Below are positions 1 through 8,195 of a DNA stretch of 64,000 bases, piece after piece. The stretch comes from Oxalicibacterium solurbis. GTDB taxonomy: Bacteria > Pseudomonadota > Gammaproteobacteria > Burkholderiales > Burkholderiaceae_D. Within the stretch, counting starts at the first letter, position 1, and the number at the start of each line of letters is the position of its first letter. The stretch spans positions 1 to 64,000 of the forward strand of contig NZ_BMDP01000002.1 in NCBI RefSeq assembly GCF_014635845.1. Direction: 5' to 3'. The position numbers and the translations under genes are program-made. A model generated the notes under the pieces. It did not search any database and had not been told where the DNA came from. It saw only the letters and a list, made by a program, of their open reading frames with translations.

Positions 1-24
1 TGCCCGTAAGGCTTGTCCCTATAA
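1..24 (+). rRNA. rrl: 23S rRNA, 3' end (partial)
   Basis: The first two dozen bases resemble the conserved 3' terminus of 23S rRNA in betaproteobacteria: a CCCGTAAGGCTTG block followed by bases that would pair with the 23S 5' end. It lies upstream of the 5S gene in the normal rRNA operon order. The exact 3' boundary is an estimate. Confidence 0.65.
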
Positions 25-151
25 CATTGACAGTTATAGTTCAGAGTAGTGTTCGCCAGTGCGACACAATCAAGACCAAAAAATACTTCTTCCAGATTGG
101 GTTGTTTGCGCAAGACAGCATTAACGTCTTCGCAGGCAGCTTTACAAGTTA

Positions 152-266
152 TGCCTGATGACCATAGCGAGTTGGTACCACCCCTTCCCATCCCGAACAG
201 GACCGTGAAACGACTTTGCGCCGATGATAGTGCTGCAACCAGTGTGAAAGTAGGTCATCGTCAGGC
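152..266 (+). rRNA. rrf: 5S ribosomal RNA
   Basis: The segment opens with TGCCTGATGACCATAGCGAG and ends with the complementary GTCATCGTCAGGC, so the 5' and 3' ends form the 5S terminal helix. The internal CCACCCCTTCCCATCCCGAAC block is the conserved 5S loop A/B region. Length is about 115 nt, as expected. It follows the 23S tail after a spacer of about 127 nt and is followed at once by a terminator, so this is the distal end of an rrn operon. Either boundary could shift by one or two bases. Confidence 0.95.
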
Positions 267-276
267 TTTTATTCTT

Positions 277-310
277 AAAACCCCCTCGCTCGTGTGAGCC
301 TGGGGGTTTT
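277..310 (+). terminator. Intrinsic terminator of the rRNA operon
   Basis: AAAACCCCC at 277-285 pairs with GGGGGTTTT at 302-310. Between them, GCTC (288-291) and GAGC (296-299) form an inner stem around a GTGT loop. The T-run follows the hairpin. It lies ten bases after 5S. Confidence 0.9.
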
Positions 311-634
311 ATTCTTTGTGCGACAGGAAATGATCAGACCCGCGCACTCTTCACATACTCCTCCCGCAATGCTGTCCAGCCCACAGCCTCCGCTGACGGA
401 TTGCCTCGCCACCTTGCTGTGTCGATGCGAGAGCATTACCGGTGAAATGCCCGGATAAGTGCCGGTCAATACGTTCGGTTGCAGCAACGCATGAATTAAT
501 ATCTGCCCCCCTTAAGCAAAAGCCGCCTTCGTCGCAAGGTAAGACTCAAACACAGTTGTTTCCGATAGTTGATAACATGCGAAACCGCCTATCAAGCGGT
601 GCCAAATAAAACACCAACCGGATCGGGAGCATGA
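311..634. other. Intergenic region between rRNA operon and thiolase
   Basis: No convincing gene is seen in these 324 bases. Short open frames here have no recognisable protein character. The promoter of the thiolase gene should lie here, but no confident -35/-10 pair was found. Confidence 0.5.
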
Positions 635-1801
635 ATGAACGAAGTTGTCATCGTTGCCGCGGGGCGGACTGCGGTCGGAAAACTCGGGGGTACATTATCG
701 AAGATACCTGCTGCGGAATTGGGAGCGCATGTCATCCGGCATCTACTGGCACAAATAGGTCTCGATAGCGGAACCGTCGATGAAGTGATCATGGGACAGG
801 TGCTGGCTGCCGGTTGCGGACAAAATCCTGCGCGCCAGGCATCGATTCGATCTGGCTTGCCGAACACCGTACCTGCATTCACCATCAACAAGGTATGCGG
901 CAGCGGACTGAAAGCCGTACACCTGGCTGCTCAGGCGATACGATGTGGCGATGCGCAGATTGTCATTGCCGGTGGACAGGAGAACATGAGTCTGGCACCA
1001 CAGGTATTGCACCGTTCTCATACAGATATGAATTCTGGCGACACCAAACCAGTCGATACGATGCTCGTCGATGGTTTGCAGAATGCTTATGATCATTGCC
1101 ACATGGGCATGACGGCCGAAAATATTGCGCGAAAATTCGGAATTACTCGCGCAGAGCAAGATACCTTTGCGCTGGCTTCACAACAAAAGGCGGACATGGC
1201 ACAACAGGCAGGTCGTTTTCAGAGCGAGATCATTCCGCTGGAAACGATACCCAATACAGTTGTCGCGGTTGATGAGCATCCGCGTCATGGCATGACACAG
1301 GCATTGCTGGAATCACTACGTCCAGCGTTTGTCGAGGGTGGTACTGTGACCGCCGGCAATGCATCAGGCATCAACGACGGCGCAGCGGCTGTAATGCTGA
1401 TGTCAGCAGATAAGGCGCGAGAGCTTGGTATTGAACCACTGGTGCGCATCAAGGCAACGGCATCGGCAGGCGTGGAGCCGTCCATCATGGGAATGGGGCC
1501 CGTACCTGCCTCACGGCAGTGCCTGAAGAAGGCCAGCTGGACGCATCAGGATCTGGATCTGATGGAAATCAACGAAGCGTTTGCTGCGCAGGCGATCGCC
1601 GTCAATCGTGAAATGGGATGGGATATCGATCGGATCAACGTGAATGGCGGTGCAATTGCACTGGGCCATCCTATCGGTGCTTCCGGTTGCCGCATTCTGG
1701 TGACATTGATTCATGAAATGATGCGTCGTGATGCGCACCGCGGATTGGCTAGCCTGTGCATAGGCGGAGGCATGGGTATCGCGATGGCGATTGAGCGGTG
1801 A
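635..1801 (+). CDS. phaA: Acetyl-CoA C-acetyltransferase (thiolase)
   Basis: This is a 388-residue thiolase of the usual family length. The nucleophilic cysteine is C88 in the NKVCGSG motif, the catalytic histidine is H345 in GHPIGASG, and the second cysteine is C375 in CIGGGMG near the C-terminus; NEAFAAQA is also present. These enzymes condense two acetyl-CoA to acetoacetyl-CoA, or run the reverse reaction, in polyhydroxybutyrate or short-chain acyl-CoA metabolism in the cytoplasm. The next gene is an SDR-like protein where phaB (acetoacetyl-CoA reductase) usually sits, which favours a PHB-type role. The symbol is tentative, because atoB-type thiolases look the same at this level. Confidence 0.9.
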   Translation: MNEVVIVAAGRTAVGKLGGTLSKIPAAELGAHVIRHLLAQIGLDSGTVDEVIMGQVLAAGCGQNPARQASIRSGLPNTVPAFTINKVCGSGLKAVHLAAQAIRCGDAQIVIAGGQENMSLAPQVLHRSHTDMNSGDTKPVDTMLVDGLQNAYDHCHMGMTAENIARKFGITRAEQDTFALASQQKADMAQQAGRFQSEIIPLETIPNTVVAVDEHPRHGMTQALLESLRPAFVEGGTVTAGNASGINDGAAAVMLMSADKARELGIEPLVRIKATASAGVEPSIMGMGPVPASRQCLKKASWTHQDLDLMEINEAFAAQAIAVNREMGWDIDRINVNGGAIALGHPIGASGCRILVTLIHEMMRRDAHRGLASLCIGGGMGIAMAIER

Positions 1802-1805
1802 GCGA

Positions 1806-2486
1806 ATGATTGATATGTCGATTCAGTCAAAATTGCCTTGCATGATGCTGTTGTGCGATGGCGATGTTGATATAGGCAAGGTGATTTGCAGCAAATTTCT
1901 GACCTTGCGTTATCGCGTCATTCTGGCCGGAGCGCAAATCGGAAACGCAAGCTGGATATCCGGCATTCTGGAAGAGGGGGGCGATGTACAGATACTGCAA
2001 TCATGCGGCAAGGCTGAAGATGTGGCCGGACATATGGACGGTATTGCAGAAGAGCTGTTCGTCAACGTGCTAGTTCACATCGTTGGCGCCGGCGATGACT
2101 CTGAAATTAGCGAAGCCTTGATGAAGACGATTACACACAGCATGGTGACGCGTGGTTTCGGGCGCGTCATCTACATTGCGGCTGGTAGAAAGGGACTTGC
2201 CAATTCTTCCGGAAAGTCATTTGAAAGTGAGGCACGTACTCTTCTTGGGGCAATGACCGAAGAAATAAGACAGAGCCCGGTGACGGTCAACACGATCACC
2301 CTTGGATGCACTGACAATGCAATCACATCACAGCAAATACATACGATCGACAGTCGAAAAGTTTGTCGCGCCGATATTGTAAAACTGGAAGAAATCGCGG
2401 GATTGACTGCTTACCTGGCTTCCGACGAGGCTACCGGTATTGACGGTGCGGTTATCGCCATCAATATGGGACGCTATCTGTCCTGA
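1806..2486 (+). CDS. Degenerate SDR-family protein (PhaB-like, probably non-catalytic)
   Basis: A protein of about 226 residues with the overall pattern of a short-chain dehydrogenase. The N-terminal glycine motif appears as GDVDIG (residues 19-24) instead of GxxxGIG. The C-terminal part (LTAYLASDEATGIDGAVIAINMG) is typical of the acetoacetyl-CoA/3-oxoacyl-ACP reductase branch. The YxxxK active site is missing: the expected position reads NSSGKS (133-138). The ATG at 1806 was chosen because the longer reading needs a TTG inside the thiolase gene. It starts five bases after the thiolase stop, so the two are co-transcribed. It could be a regulatory or structural SDR paralogue, or a decaying reductase; function is unknown. 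Confidence 0.75.
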   Translation: MIDMSIQSKLPCMMLLCDGDVDIGKVICSKFLTLRYRVILAGAQIGNASWISGILEEGGDVQILQSCGKAEDVAGHMDGIAEELFVNVLVHIVGAGDDSEISEALMKTITHSMVTRGFGRVIYIAAGRKGLANSSGKSFESEARTLLGAMTEEIRQSPVTVNTITLGCTDNAITSQQIHTIDSRKVCRADIVKLEEIAGLTAYLASDEATGIDGAVIAINMGRYLS

Positions 2487-2509
2487 CGACCAGTGTCGAT
2501 CGTCCACCG

Positions 2510-3148
2510 TCATGCAGCTTGATCGACGATGGATTGCAAGCGTTCCACTAGCGTTTCCGTCCGGACGAAGCCGGATGTGATCAGATGCAATCCGCCAGCA
2601 TGTTCCAATACCAGTGTCGGAAAGCCGTGGATGCCCCAGCGCTGAGTCTGGGCGAAATCGGCTTGCGTGGCGGTTTTGGATTCTTCCGAATCCCAGGTCG
2701 TCAAAAAGAGATTCTCGTCGCATGCGATACCGCTTTCGGTCAGCACCTGTACGGCAATCTCGGCAAGCACCTTAGCCTGTGTGACATCGCGCCCTTCCAC
2801 GTAAAAGCCGTGCTGGATAGCGTGAAAAACATCGAATGCGAGTTGCGGGGCCAGCAGGCCAGTGGCGACGATAGCCCTGCATGCGGGTTCGGTGTCGTAA
2901 ATGAACCCGGGGCGAGACAAGGCGCGATCGGAGAAGGGCAGGCCACTGGTTTCTTCCACTTTTTTCCAGTGCGACAGCAGTGTCGTTTTCAGTTGTTCGT
3001 CCATCACCTCGGTGTTATAGGCGCGCAAGCCGCCGACGATCAGTTCGAGCTCCATATCTGGCAATCCGGCCAGCAGCGTATTCAATTCCGGGCCAAAGCC
3101 GTAGCACCAGGAACACATGGGGTCGGCGATATAGATCAATCTGGACAT
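2510..3148 (-). CDS. DsbA-family (FrnE-like) oxidoreductase
   Basis: This 212-residue protein has a thioredoxin-fold start (LIYIADPMCSWCYGFGPE) with a CxxC pair at C12-C15, a long helical insertion, and a cis-proline loop (GFPTL) near the C-terminus. That is the architecture of DsbA-like DSBA oxidoreductases of the FrnE/2-hydroxychromene isomerase group. No signal peptide is seen, so it should be cytoplasmic, unlike classical periplasmic DsbA. FrnE-type proteins act on disulfides under oxidative stress or in polyketide synthesis; the substrate here is unknown. Its start overlaps the end of the upstream exonuclease gene by 13 nt, so the two form an operon. Confidence 0.85.
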   Translation of the reverse strand: MSRLIYIADPMCSWCYGFGPELNTLLAGLPDMELELIVGGLRAYNTEVMDEQLKTTLLSHWKKVEETSGLPFSDRALSRPGFIYDTEPACRAIVATGLLAPQLAFDVFHAIQHGFYVEGRDVTQAKVLAEIAVQVLTESGIACDENLFLTTWDSEESKTATQADFAQTQRWGIHGFPTLVLEHAGGLHLITSGFVRTETLVERLQSIVDQAA

Positions 3149-3807
3149 GGAAAATCCTCTGTCGTGGAAATCAATGCAGCGAGCATACGCGTATTTTGCG
3201 TGCCGGCAAACCGGGGTGCTTTGGAATGTTCATTTGCCGTAACTTCGGCTGGCGACGACTGGCGCAGCTTGCGCACGGCTTGCGTGAAAACATCGTCGGC
3301 AAAGCCGGTTTTCAGCTTGCCCCACAACTGATACAGCAAATCGGCATCGGCTAGCGCGCGGTGGCGTGCTTGCGGAACGAGTGCGTGGCGCTCGATCAGC
3401 GTATCGAGATTGTGCTTTTTCTCCTGCGGGAACAGCAGACGCGACAGGCGAACCGTGCACAGAATATCGGGGTGGAATTGATAGCCGGTGCGCGCAAATG
3501 CATGTCGCAAAAAGCCGTAATCGAAACGCGCATTGTGCGCGATGAACAAGCCGCCTTCCAGACGTGGCTGTAATTCCGGCATCAATGCCTCGAATGATGG
3601 CGCGTCGGCTACCATCCAGTCATGAATCCCGGTCAATTGCTGGATGAAGGCAGGAATAGGCATGCCCGGATTGACGAAACTGGACCATCGTTCGATACGG
3701 CCATCGCTTTCGACGGAAATGATGCCGATTTCAGTGATGCGATCTTCCTCCTGGCGCGCGCCTGTCGTTTCCAGATCGACGAACAGTAATTTGTCCGTGG
3801 TTATCAT
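3136..3807 (-). CDS. DnaQ-like 3'-5' exonuclease (DEDDh)
   Basis: A 223-residue exonuclease of the DNA polymerase III epsilon/DnaQ superfamily. ExoI is visible as FVDLETTG with D11 and E13, ExoII as IAHNARFDYGFL, and ExoIII as HRALADADLLYQLW with the catalytic histidine and aspartate. It should remove nucleotides from 3' ends of single-stranded DNA. In many Burkholderiales a similar domain is fused to a GIY-YIG (Cho-like) nuclease; here the protein ends after the exonuclease domain and a short tail of about 45 residues. The replicative epsilon subunit itself is normally longer and sits elsewhere, so a repair role is more likely. Confidence 0.88.
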   Translation of the reverse strand: MITTDKLLFVDLETTGARQEEDRITEIGIISVESDGRIERWSSFVNPGMPIPAFIQQLTGIHDWMVADAPSFEALMPELQPRLEGGLFIAHNARFDYGFLRHAFARTGYQFHPDILCTVRLSRLLFPQEKKHNLDTLIERHALVPQARHRALADADLLYQLWGKLKTGFADDVFTQAVRKLRQSSPAEVTANEHSKAPRFAGTQNTRMLAALISTTEDFPCPD

Positions 3808-3898
3808 ACCGTGACTTTTTCCAATGCTGGCGAATTACCGTTTTCCGGTTCGCCAACGACAAGCGAGGGAGAGTATTTACTGCAACGGAGCTGCATGA

Positions 3899-4117
3899 TC
3901 ACCCATGGCCGACGGCGATGCGTACGTCGCCCAGTGTGACGACCTGACCGGCGCGGATCTTGCAGGTTTTGCGCAATTCCGTCTTGCCGTCGACCTTTAT
4001 GCCGCCGGCAGCGACGATCATTTTTCCCGCGCCGCCGCTGTCACATAATCCAGCCAGTTTCAGCAGCTGGTTCAGTTCGACGTATTCGTCATTCAATTCA
4101 AAATCGATGTGTTGCAT
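3899..4117 (-). CDS. ybcJ: Small S4-domain RNA-binding protein (YbcJ-like)
   Basis: This 72-residue protein is almost wholly one S4 RNA-binding domain: YVELNQLLKLAGLCDSGGAGK, then the IKVDGKTELRKTCKIRAGQVV strand pattern typical of YbcJ/YaaA proteins. These bind structured RNA and have been linked to ribosome or RNA metabolism, but their exact target is poorly defined. Length matches E. coli YbcJ (about 70 residues). It sits between two minus-strand genes with short gaps. Confidence 0.88.
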   Translation of the reverse strand: MQHIDFELNDEYVELNQLLKLAGLCDSGGAGKMIVAAGGIKVDGKTELRKTCKIRAGQVVTLGDVRIAVGHG

Positions 4118-4131
4118 CGCATATCCCGTTA

Positions 4132-4410
4132 TCAGGTTTCGGCCAGCGCCTGTTCGGCCGTATCCAGCCAGATGTCCAGCGTGGCCAGCAGATCGATCTG
4201 ACTGAACGAGCAGCTTTCCTCACTGAACAGGCTGCCGGCTTCGAGCCGGCCCAGCAGATCTTCCATGACGATGGAAAAGCGCTCAGGCAGCGCCGATAGC
4301 AGCACAGTCTGTGCGCGCCAAGTCTGGCAGAAATCAGCGACGGATATCTTGCCTTGCCGAATGGCGTGCTGTGCATCGCGCAGTTGCCGTAATGTAGATT
4401 CGTGTTGCAT
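4132..4410 (-). CDS. Conserved hypothetical protein
   Basis: A 92-residue, acidic, probably helical protein without signal peptide or membrane segment. No domain is recognised. It is placed 14 nt upstream of the S4-domain gene in the same direction and its codon use matches its neighbours, which supports it as real. It is rich in Leu, Ala, Glu and Gln (for example FSIVMEDLLGRLEAGSLF). The cytoplasmic role is unknown. Confidence 0.6.
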   Translation of the reverse strand: MQHESTLRQLRDAQHAIRQGKISVADFCQTWRAQTVLLSALPERFSIVMEDLLGRLEAGSLFSEESCSFSQIDLLATLDIWLDTAEQALAET

Positions 4411-4466
4411 CGATGACTCAAGTGATAAGTTGAAAAGGGATCTTGCATACGTTCAGGTATGCAGGC

Positions 4467-5897
4467 TCAGGCGCGTGTCGGTGCGATCGATTCTGCGTAA
4501 TCGTACAACGCGCCGAGAATTTCTTCGCCGCGTTCGTCGACCGTTTCCGATAATTGGTCGATCTGCTCGAACAGCATGTCCACCGTACGTGCGTCTCCAA
4601 TGCCGTCGAACAATTTTATCGTCCGATGATTTTCCCATTGCTGCATCTCTTCCGGCGACAGCGTTTGCGGAAAGTTGCGCGCACGGTAGCGCCACAGCAA
4701 TTCTTCCAGGCGCGCATCGGAAAAAGAAGGATTGGCTTGTGCCAACGCATCGGGCGAGAGTCCGCGTACATCCTGCAGCAGCCGGCGATCGCCGTTGCCG
4801 ACGAAACCGCCGTACAGGTCTTCGTCGACGTCGGGCGTGACTTCCTGCGGGCGGCTGAATACCTGTTTCCAGATTGCGCCCATGTCCGGCACGGCGGCGG
4901 CAATGTCGGCATGCCGCAGCACCGCATCCATGTCGATGCCCCAGCGTGCGCACATTTCTGTCGACAGCGTTTTCAGGTTGCTGATGATGACAGGCGAACG
5001 GTTCAGATGGATGGTCTTGATCGGCAGGCGTTCCATGTCTTCCGGCAGCGCTTCGGCCTTGCTGAACATGCGCAGGCGGATGGCTTCTGCATCCAGCGAT
5101 GCCAATGCCGACGGATCGGAGGCCAGATCCCAGACGATGACTTCGTTACGGTTGGTCGGATGTTCGGCCAGCGGCCAGACAATGCCGATGCAGCCACGCT
5201 CGGCAGGATACATGCCGGTCACGTGCAGCAGCGGACGGCGCAGCGGCAGGCCGATTTCGGTTGCCACGCGATCCTTCCGGTGCAGGCCGAGGCAGAAATC
5301 GAACAATTTTGGCTGGCGGTCGCGGATCAGCCGTGCCAATGCGATCGTCGCACGTACGTCGGACAGCGCATCGTGCGCCGCTTCGTGGCCGATGCCGTTG
5401 GCGGCCGTCAGATCTTCGAGGCGAAAGCTCGGTTTTCCATCCGGATGCTTGGGCCATTCGATGCCGTCCGGGCGCAATGCATAAGCGGTGCGTACGACGT
5501 CAAGTATGTCCCAGCGGCCGCAGCCGTTCTGCCATTCGCGCGCATAGGGATCGATCAGGTTGCGCCAGAACAGGAAGCGCGTGACTTCGTCGTCGAAGCG
5601 GATCGTGTTGTAGCCGACGCCGATGGTGCCGGGTTCGGCCAGCAGGCGTTCGATTTCTGCGGCGAATTGATATTCGGGAATGCCACGTTCCAGGCAGACC
5701 TGCGGCGTGATGCCGGTGATCAGGCAGGATTGCGGATCGGGCAGGTAGTCGTTGGCTGGACGGCAGTACAGCATCACCGGTTCGCCGATCTCGTTCAGGT
5801 TTTCGTCGGTACGGATTGCGGCGAACTGTGCCGGGCGATCGCGCCGCGGTTGTACGCCGAAAGTTTCGTAGTCGTGCCAGAGAAAGGTATGCGCCAT
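4467..5897 (-). CDS. sbcB: Exodeoxyribonuclease I
   Basis: This 476-residue protein matches E. coli ExoI (475) in length. The N-terminus FLWHDYETFG carries the DEDDh exoI motif (D and E of DYETFG), IGVGYNTIRFDDEVTRFLFWRNL is the second motif, and EAAHDALSDVRATIALARLI is the third with its catalytic His and Asp. The SH3-like and C-terminal domains follow. It degrades single-stranded DNA 3' to 5' in recombination and mismatch repair. The ATG at 5897 was chosen because the family begins close to this point and longer versions run into the upstream GGDEF gene. It starts 28 nt after that gene, so the two may be co-transcribed. Confidence 0.95.
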   Translation of the reverse strand: MAHTFLWHDYETFGVQPRRDRPAQFAAIRTDENLNEIGEPVMLYCRPANDYLPDPQSCLITGITPQVCLERGIPEYQFAAEIERLLAEPGTIGVGYNTIRFDDEVTRFLFWRNLIDPYAREWQNGCGRWDILDVVRTAYALRPDGIEWPKHPDGKPSFRLEDLTAANGIGHEAAHDALSDVRATIALARLIRDRQPKLFDFCLGLHRKDRVATEIGLPLRRPLLHVTGMYPAERGCIGIVWPLAEHPTNRNEVIVWDLASDPSALASLDAEAIRLRMFSKAEALPEDMERLPIKTIHLNRSPVIISNLKTLSTEMCARWGIDMDAVLRHADIAAAVPDMGAIWKQVFSRPQEVTPDVDEDLYGGFVGNGDRRLLQDVRGLSPDALAQANPSFSDARLEELLWRYRARNFPQTLSPEEMQQWENHRTIKLFDGIGDARTVDMLFEQIDQLSETVDERGEEILGALYDYAESIAPTRA

Positions 5898-5925
5898 TGC
5901 TTGAGATTGAATGGAAATGATGGAT

Positions 5926-6891
5926 TCAGCAGGCGATCCGGTTGCGGCCTGCCTGCTTTGCACGATACAGCGCGGTATCTGCCGCGGCGATCAGCATGTC
6001 GGCATCCTGGTGCGGTGCCAGTGTGGCGACACCGAATGAAGCTGTCACATGCGGCAGCGGGCTGCGCATGTCGTCGAAAACGACCGCTTCACGCAGGCGT
6101 TCGCACAGACGTTGCGCCACCATGCAGGCGCCGGTTTCGTTGCTGCCGGGCAGAATTACGCTCAATTCCTCGCCGCCGTAGCGTACCGCAAAATCGCTGG
6201 GACGCAAGGCATGCAGCAGTACGCCGGCAGCGACGCGCAATGCCTGATCGCCAGCCTGGTGACCGTGCTCGTCGTTGAGACGCTTGAAATGATCGAGGTC
6301 GATCATGAGCAGCGACAACGGCTGTTGTGCCGCATGCGCTTCGCCGATCAGCGCGGGTAGTCGGGCATTGAACCAGGCACGATTGTGTAGCCCTGTCAGG
6401 CCGTCCGCCATCGACAGCCGGCGATAGAACTCGCCGACTTTCTCGCGGCGGCGCAGCTGCACATTCGCGGCACGCAGGCGGAAAGACAACTGGCGCAGCA
6501 GGTTGCGCGCCACCCCGTCAGTCTCGTCGACCAGCCGCCATAGCGTAGGTGAGTCGATGACGAGCAGCGCGGTTTCCTCCAGTGCGGTCAGGATAGGTGC
6601 GCGTGCGGTATCGTCGAGCACTGAAAGTTCACCGGTGCTTTCGCCACGCAGGATTTTCTCGGTGCGCGGCGGTTGCAGGCGATCCGTCGCCTCGATCAGC
6701 ATGCCGAGCGTGCCACGCAGCACGACATGCATGCAGGCTTCGCCGCTGGATATCGGCACTGTCTGTCCGGCATGCAGATGCAGCACCGTGCAGGAGGCAA
6801 GCAGGGCGGGCACGGCGGGATCGGTAACGTTCTCGAACAGGTGCAGACCGGCGAGATCGTAGCCGGATGCGGCGAAGGTGGTCGGTTCCAA
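5926..6891 (-). CDS. Cyclic-nucleotide-binding-like domain + GGDEF diguanylate cyclase
   Basis: A 321-residue soluble protein. Residues about 15-140 resemble a cNMP-binding/Crp-type beta-barrel sensor (LHLFENVTDPAVPALLASC, then the GELSVLDD segment). A helical linker leads to a GGDEF domain from about residue 160. The active-site signature is GGEEL (239-243), preceded by MIDLDHFK and by an RxxD I-site (R230-D233) five residues before it, so product inhibition by c-di-GMP is expected. It should make c-di-GMP from two GTP. It lies 11 nt after the HDOD gene and 28 nt before sbcB, suggesting one transcript. Confidence 0.92.
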   Translation of the reverse strand: MEPTTFAASGYDLAGLHLFENVTDPAVPALLASCTVLHLHAGQTVPISSGEACMHVVLRGTLGMLIEATDRLQPPRTEKILRGESTGELSVLDDTARAPILTALEETALLVIDSPTLWRLVDETDGVARNLLRQLSFRLRAANVQLRRREKVGEFYRRLSMADGLTGLHNRAWFNARLPALIGEAHAAQQPLSLLMIDLDHFKRLNDEHGHQAGDQALRVAAGVLLHALRPSDFAVRYGGEELSVILPGSNETGACMVAQRLCERLREAVVFDDMRSPLPHVTASFGVATLAPHQDADMLIAAADTALYRAKQAGRNRIAC

Positions 6892-6902
6892 GAAAGGCTC
6901 TT

Positions 6903-7778
6903 CTAATCGTTCGCCAGCAGGACGCGGTTGACTTCCTCGAACATCAACTCGGTTTCATGGAAGACCTGCTGATAGACGTCTTCGCTCAATCCCAGATCGT
7001 CCCACGCTGTCTGCGAGACGGGCGGCACCATGTCGTCTTCGAGGCCGGACAGGTCCAGCGCATGCACGATGGCATTGGCAACGTGCACGATGGATGCGAG
7101 CGAATGCACTTTCTGGTTTTCCGGCTGGTGATGGCCCGCGATTGCATTGCGGATCGAATCTGAGAATTTCCAGTGTTCGGCCAGCATTTCGCCGGCGATC
7201 GCATGATCGATGCCGATCACTGCGCGCTCCGCATCCAGCCACTGGCAATCGTGAGCCTGGCGGTAGGCGACCACCGCTTCGTATTCCTGGCGGAAGTGGG
7301 TGGCCAGCATCAGCCGGCCGATATCGTGCAGCAGCCCAGCGGTGAAGGCGTAATCCTGATTCACATGCAGATGCCACGCAAGAGCGCGTGCGCAGACGGC
7401 CGCCGCGATCGCGTGGCGCCACAGTGCGACGAAATCGACGCCGGCGCATTCGCCTGGCGGAAAATGATTTTTCAGCGAGGAAGCCAGCGCGACCTGGCGC
7501 ACCGAATCGACGCCGATCATCGTGATCGCCTGCTGGATCGTCGTGACGCGCGCCTGCAGTCCGTACAGCGGCGAGTTGGCGAAGCGCAGCGTCTTGGCCG
7601 ACAGTGCCTGATCGAGCGAAACCTTGCGTGCCACGACGTTGATATCGGCTTCGTCCGATTTCACGTTCTTCAGCAGATCGTGGACGATCGCCGGCAACGC
7701 CGGCAGATCGCCGACCTGGCGCGTCAGCTGTTCGAGCTGGATGCGATGCGGCTCGTTCGGATCGACGGGCGTGTTCAT
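6903..7778 (-). CDS. HDOD-domain signal transduction protein
   Basis: A 291-residue protein with an HDOD domain from about residue 15 to 215: LPALPAIVHDLLKNV, the SPLYGLQARVTTIQQAITMIG segment, then AGLLHDIGRLMLA and HAIAGEMLAEHWKFSDSIRNAI. HDOD proteins are usually non-catalytic relatives of HD phosphohydrolases and often act in two-component or c-di-GMP networks. Both neighbours support this: the downstream gene encodes a GGDEF enzyme and the upstream gene overlaps it by 4 nt (ATGA). Its partner molecule is not evident from sequence. Confidence 0.9.
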   Translation of the reverse strand: MNTPVDPNEPHRIQLEQLTRQVGDLPALPAIVHDLLKNVKSDEADINVVARKVSLDQALSAKTLRFANSPLYGLQARVTTIQQAITMIGVDSVRQVALASSLKNHFPPGECAGVDFVALWRHAIAAAVCARALAWHLHVNQDYAFTAGLLHDIGRLMLATHFRQEYEAVVAYRQAHDCQWLDAERAVIGIDHAIAGEMLAEHWKFSDSIRNAIAGHHQPENQKVHSLASIVHVANAIVHALDLSGLEDDMVPPVSQTAWDDLGLSEDVYQQVFHETELMFEEVNRVLLAND

Positions 7779-8092
7779 GACCTGCTCAATCGGTAGGTGC
7801 TGATATAGCGGCGCAGTGCGGTGTTGGCCGGCGTATCGTCGAGATTGCGGAACAGCCGTTCGATGCGCATGCGGAAATGGGCGTGACGTTCGGCTTCCTG
7901 TTCCGGCGTCAGTTCGCCGGCGACCACACGCAGCGATGCGATGCCGTGCCGCTTCAGCGAAGTGAGCATTTGCTCGGTCAGGATGCTGCCCTGCGGCAGC
8001 AGTACATGGCCTTGTCCGTCCAGAAGGTCGTCGGACAGCATCATGCCCGCTTCCGCGTCTGCCAGTGCCAGTTGCCTGTGAATGATGCTCAC
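7775..8092 (-). CDS. Conserved hypothetical, HDOD partner
   Basis: A 105-residue soluble protein. Its start (LALADAEAGMMLSDDLLDGQGHVLLPQG, then ILTEQMLTSLKRHGIASLRVV) resembles the short N-terminal segment that often precedes HD-GYP or HDOD signalling domains, here encoded as a separate gene. The 4-nt ATGA overlap with the HDOD gene points to translational coupling and a physical or functional partnership. No catalytic motif is seen. It may be the first gene of the operon that runs toward sbcB. Confidence 0.75.
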   Translation of the reverse strand: MSIIHRQLALADAEAGMMLSDDLLDGQGHVLLPQGSILTEQMLTSLKRHGIASLRVVAGELTPEQEAERHAHFRMRIERLFRNLDDTPANTALRRYISTYRLSRS

Positions 8093-8195
8093 GTCTGCCT
8101 CGTCGAGATGATTTTCCGGCTAGCTTACCATCGGAATCTGTCGAAACCTGCCATTTTCCCCGATAGCGTACGGGAATGGGGCAGACCGATGAATT

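Noticed and set aside
4554-6278. 574-residue open frame antisense to sbcB and the GGDEF gene
   Set aside because: Spans two real genes on the other strand and has no recognisable protein character.
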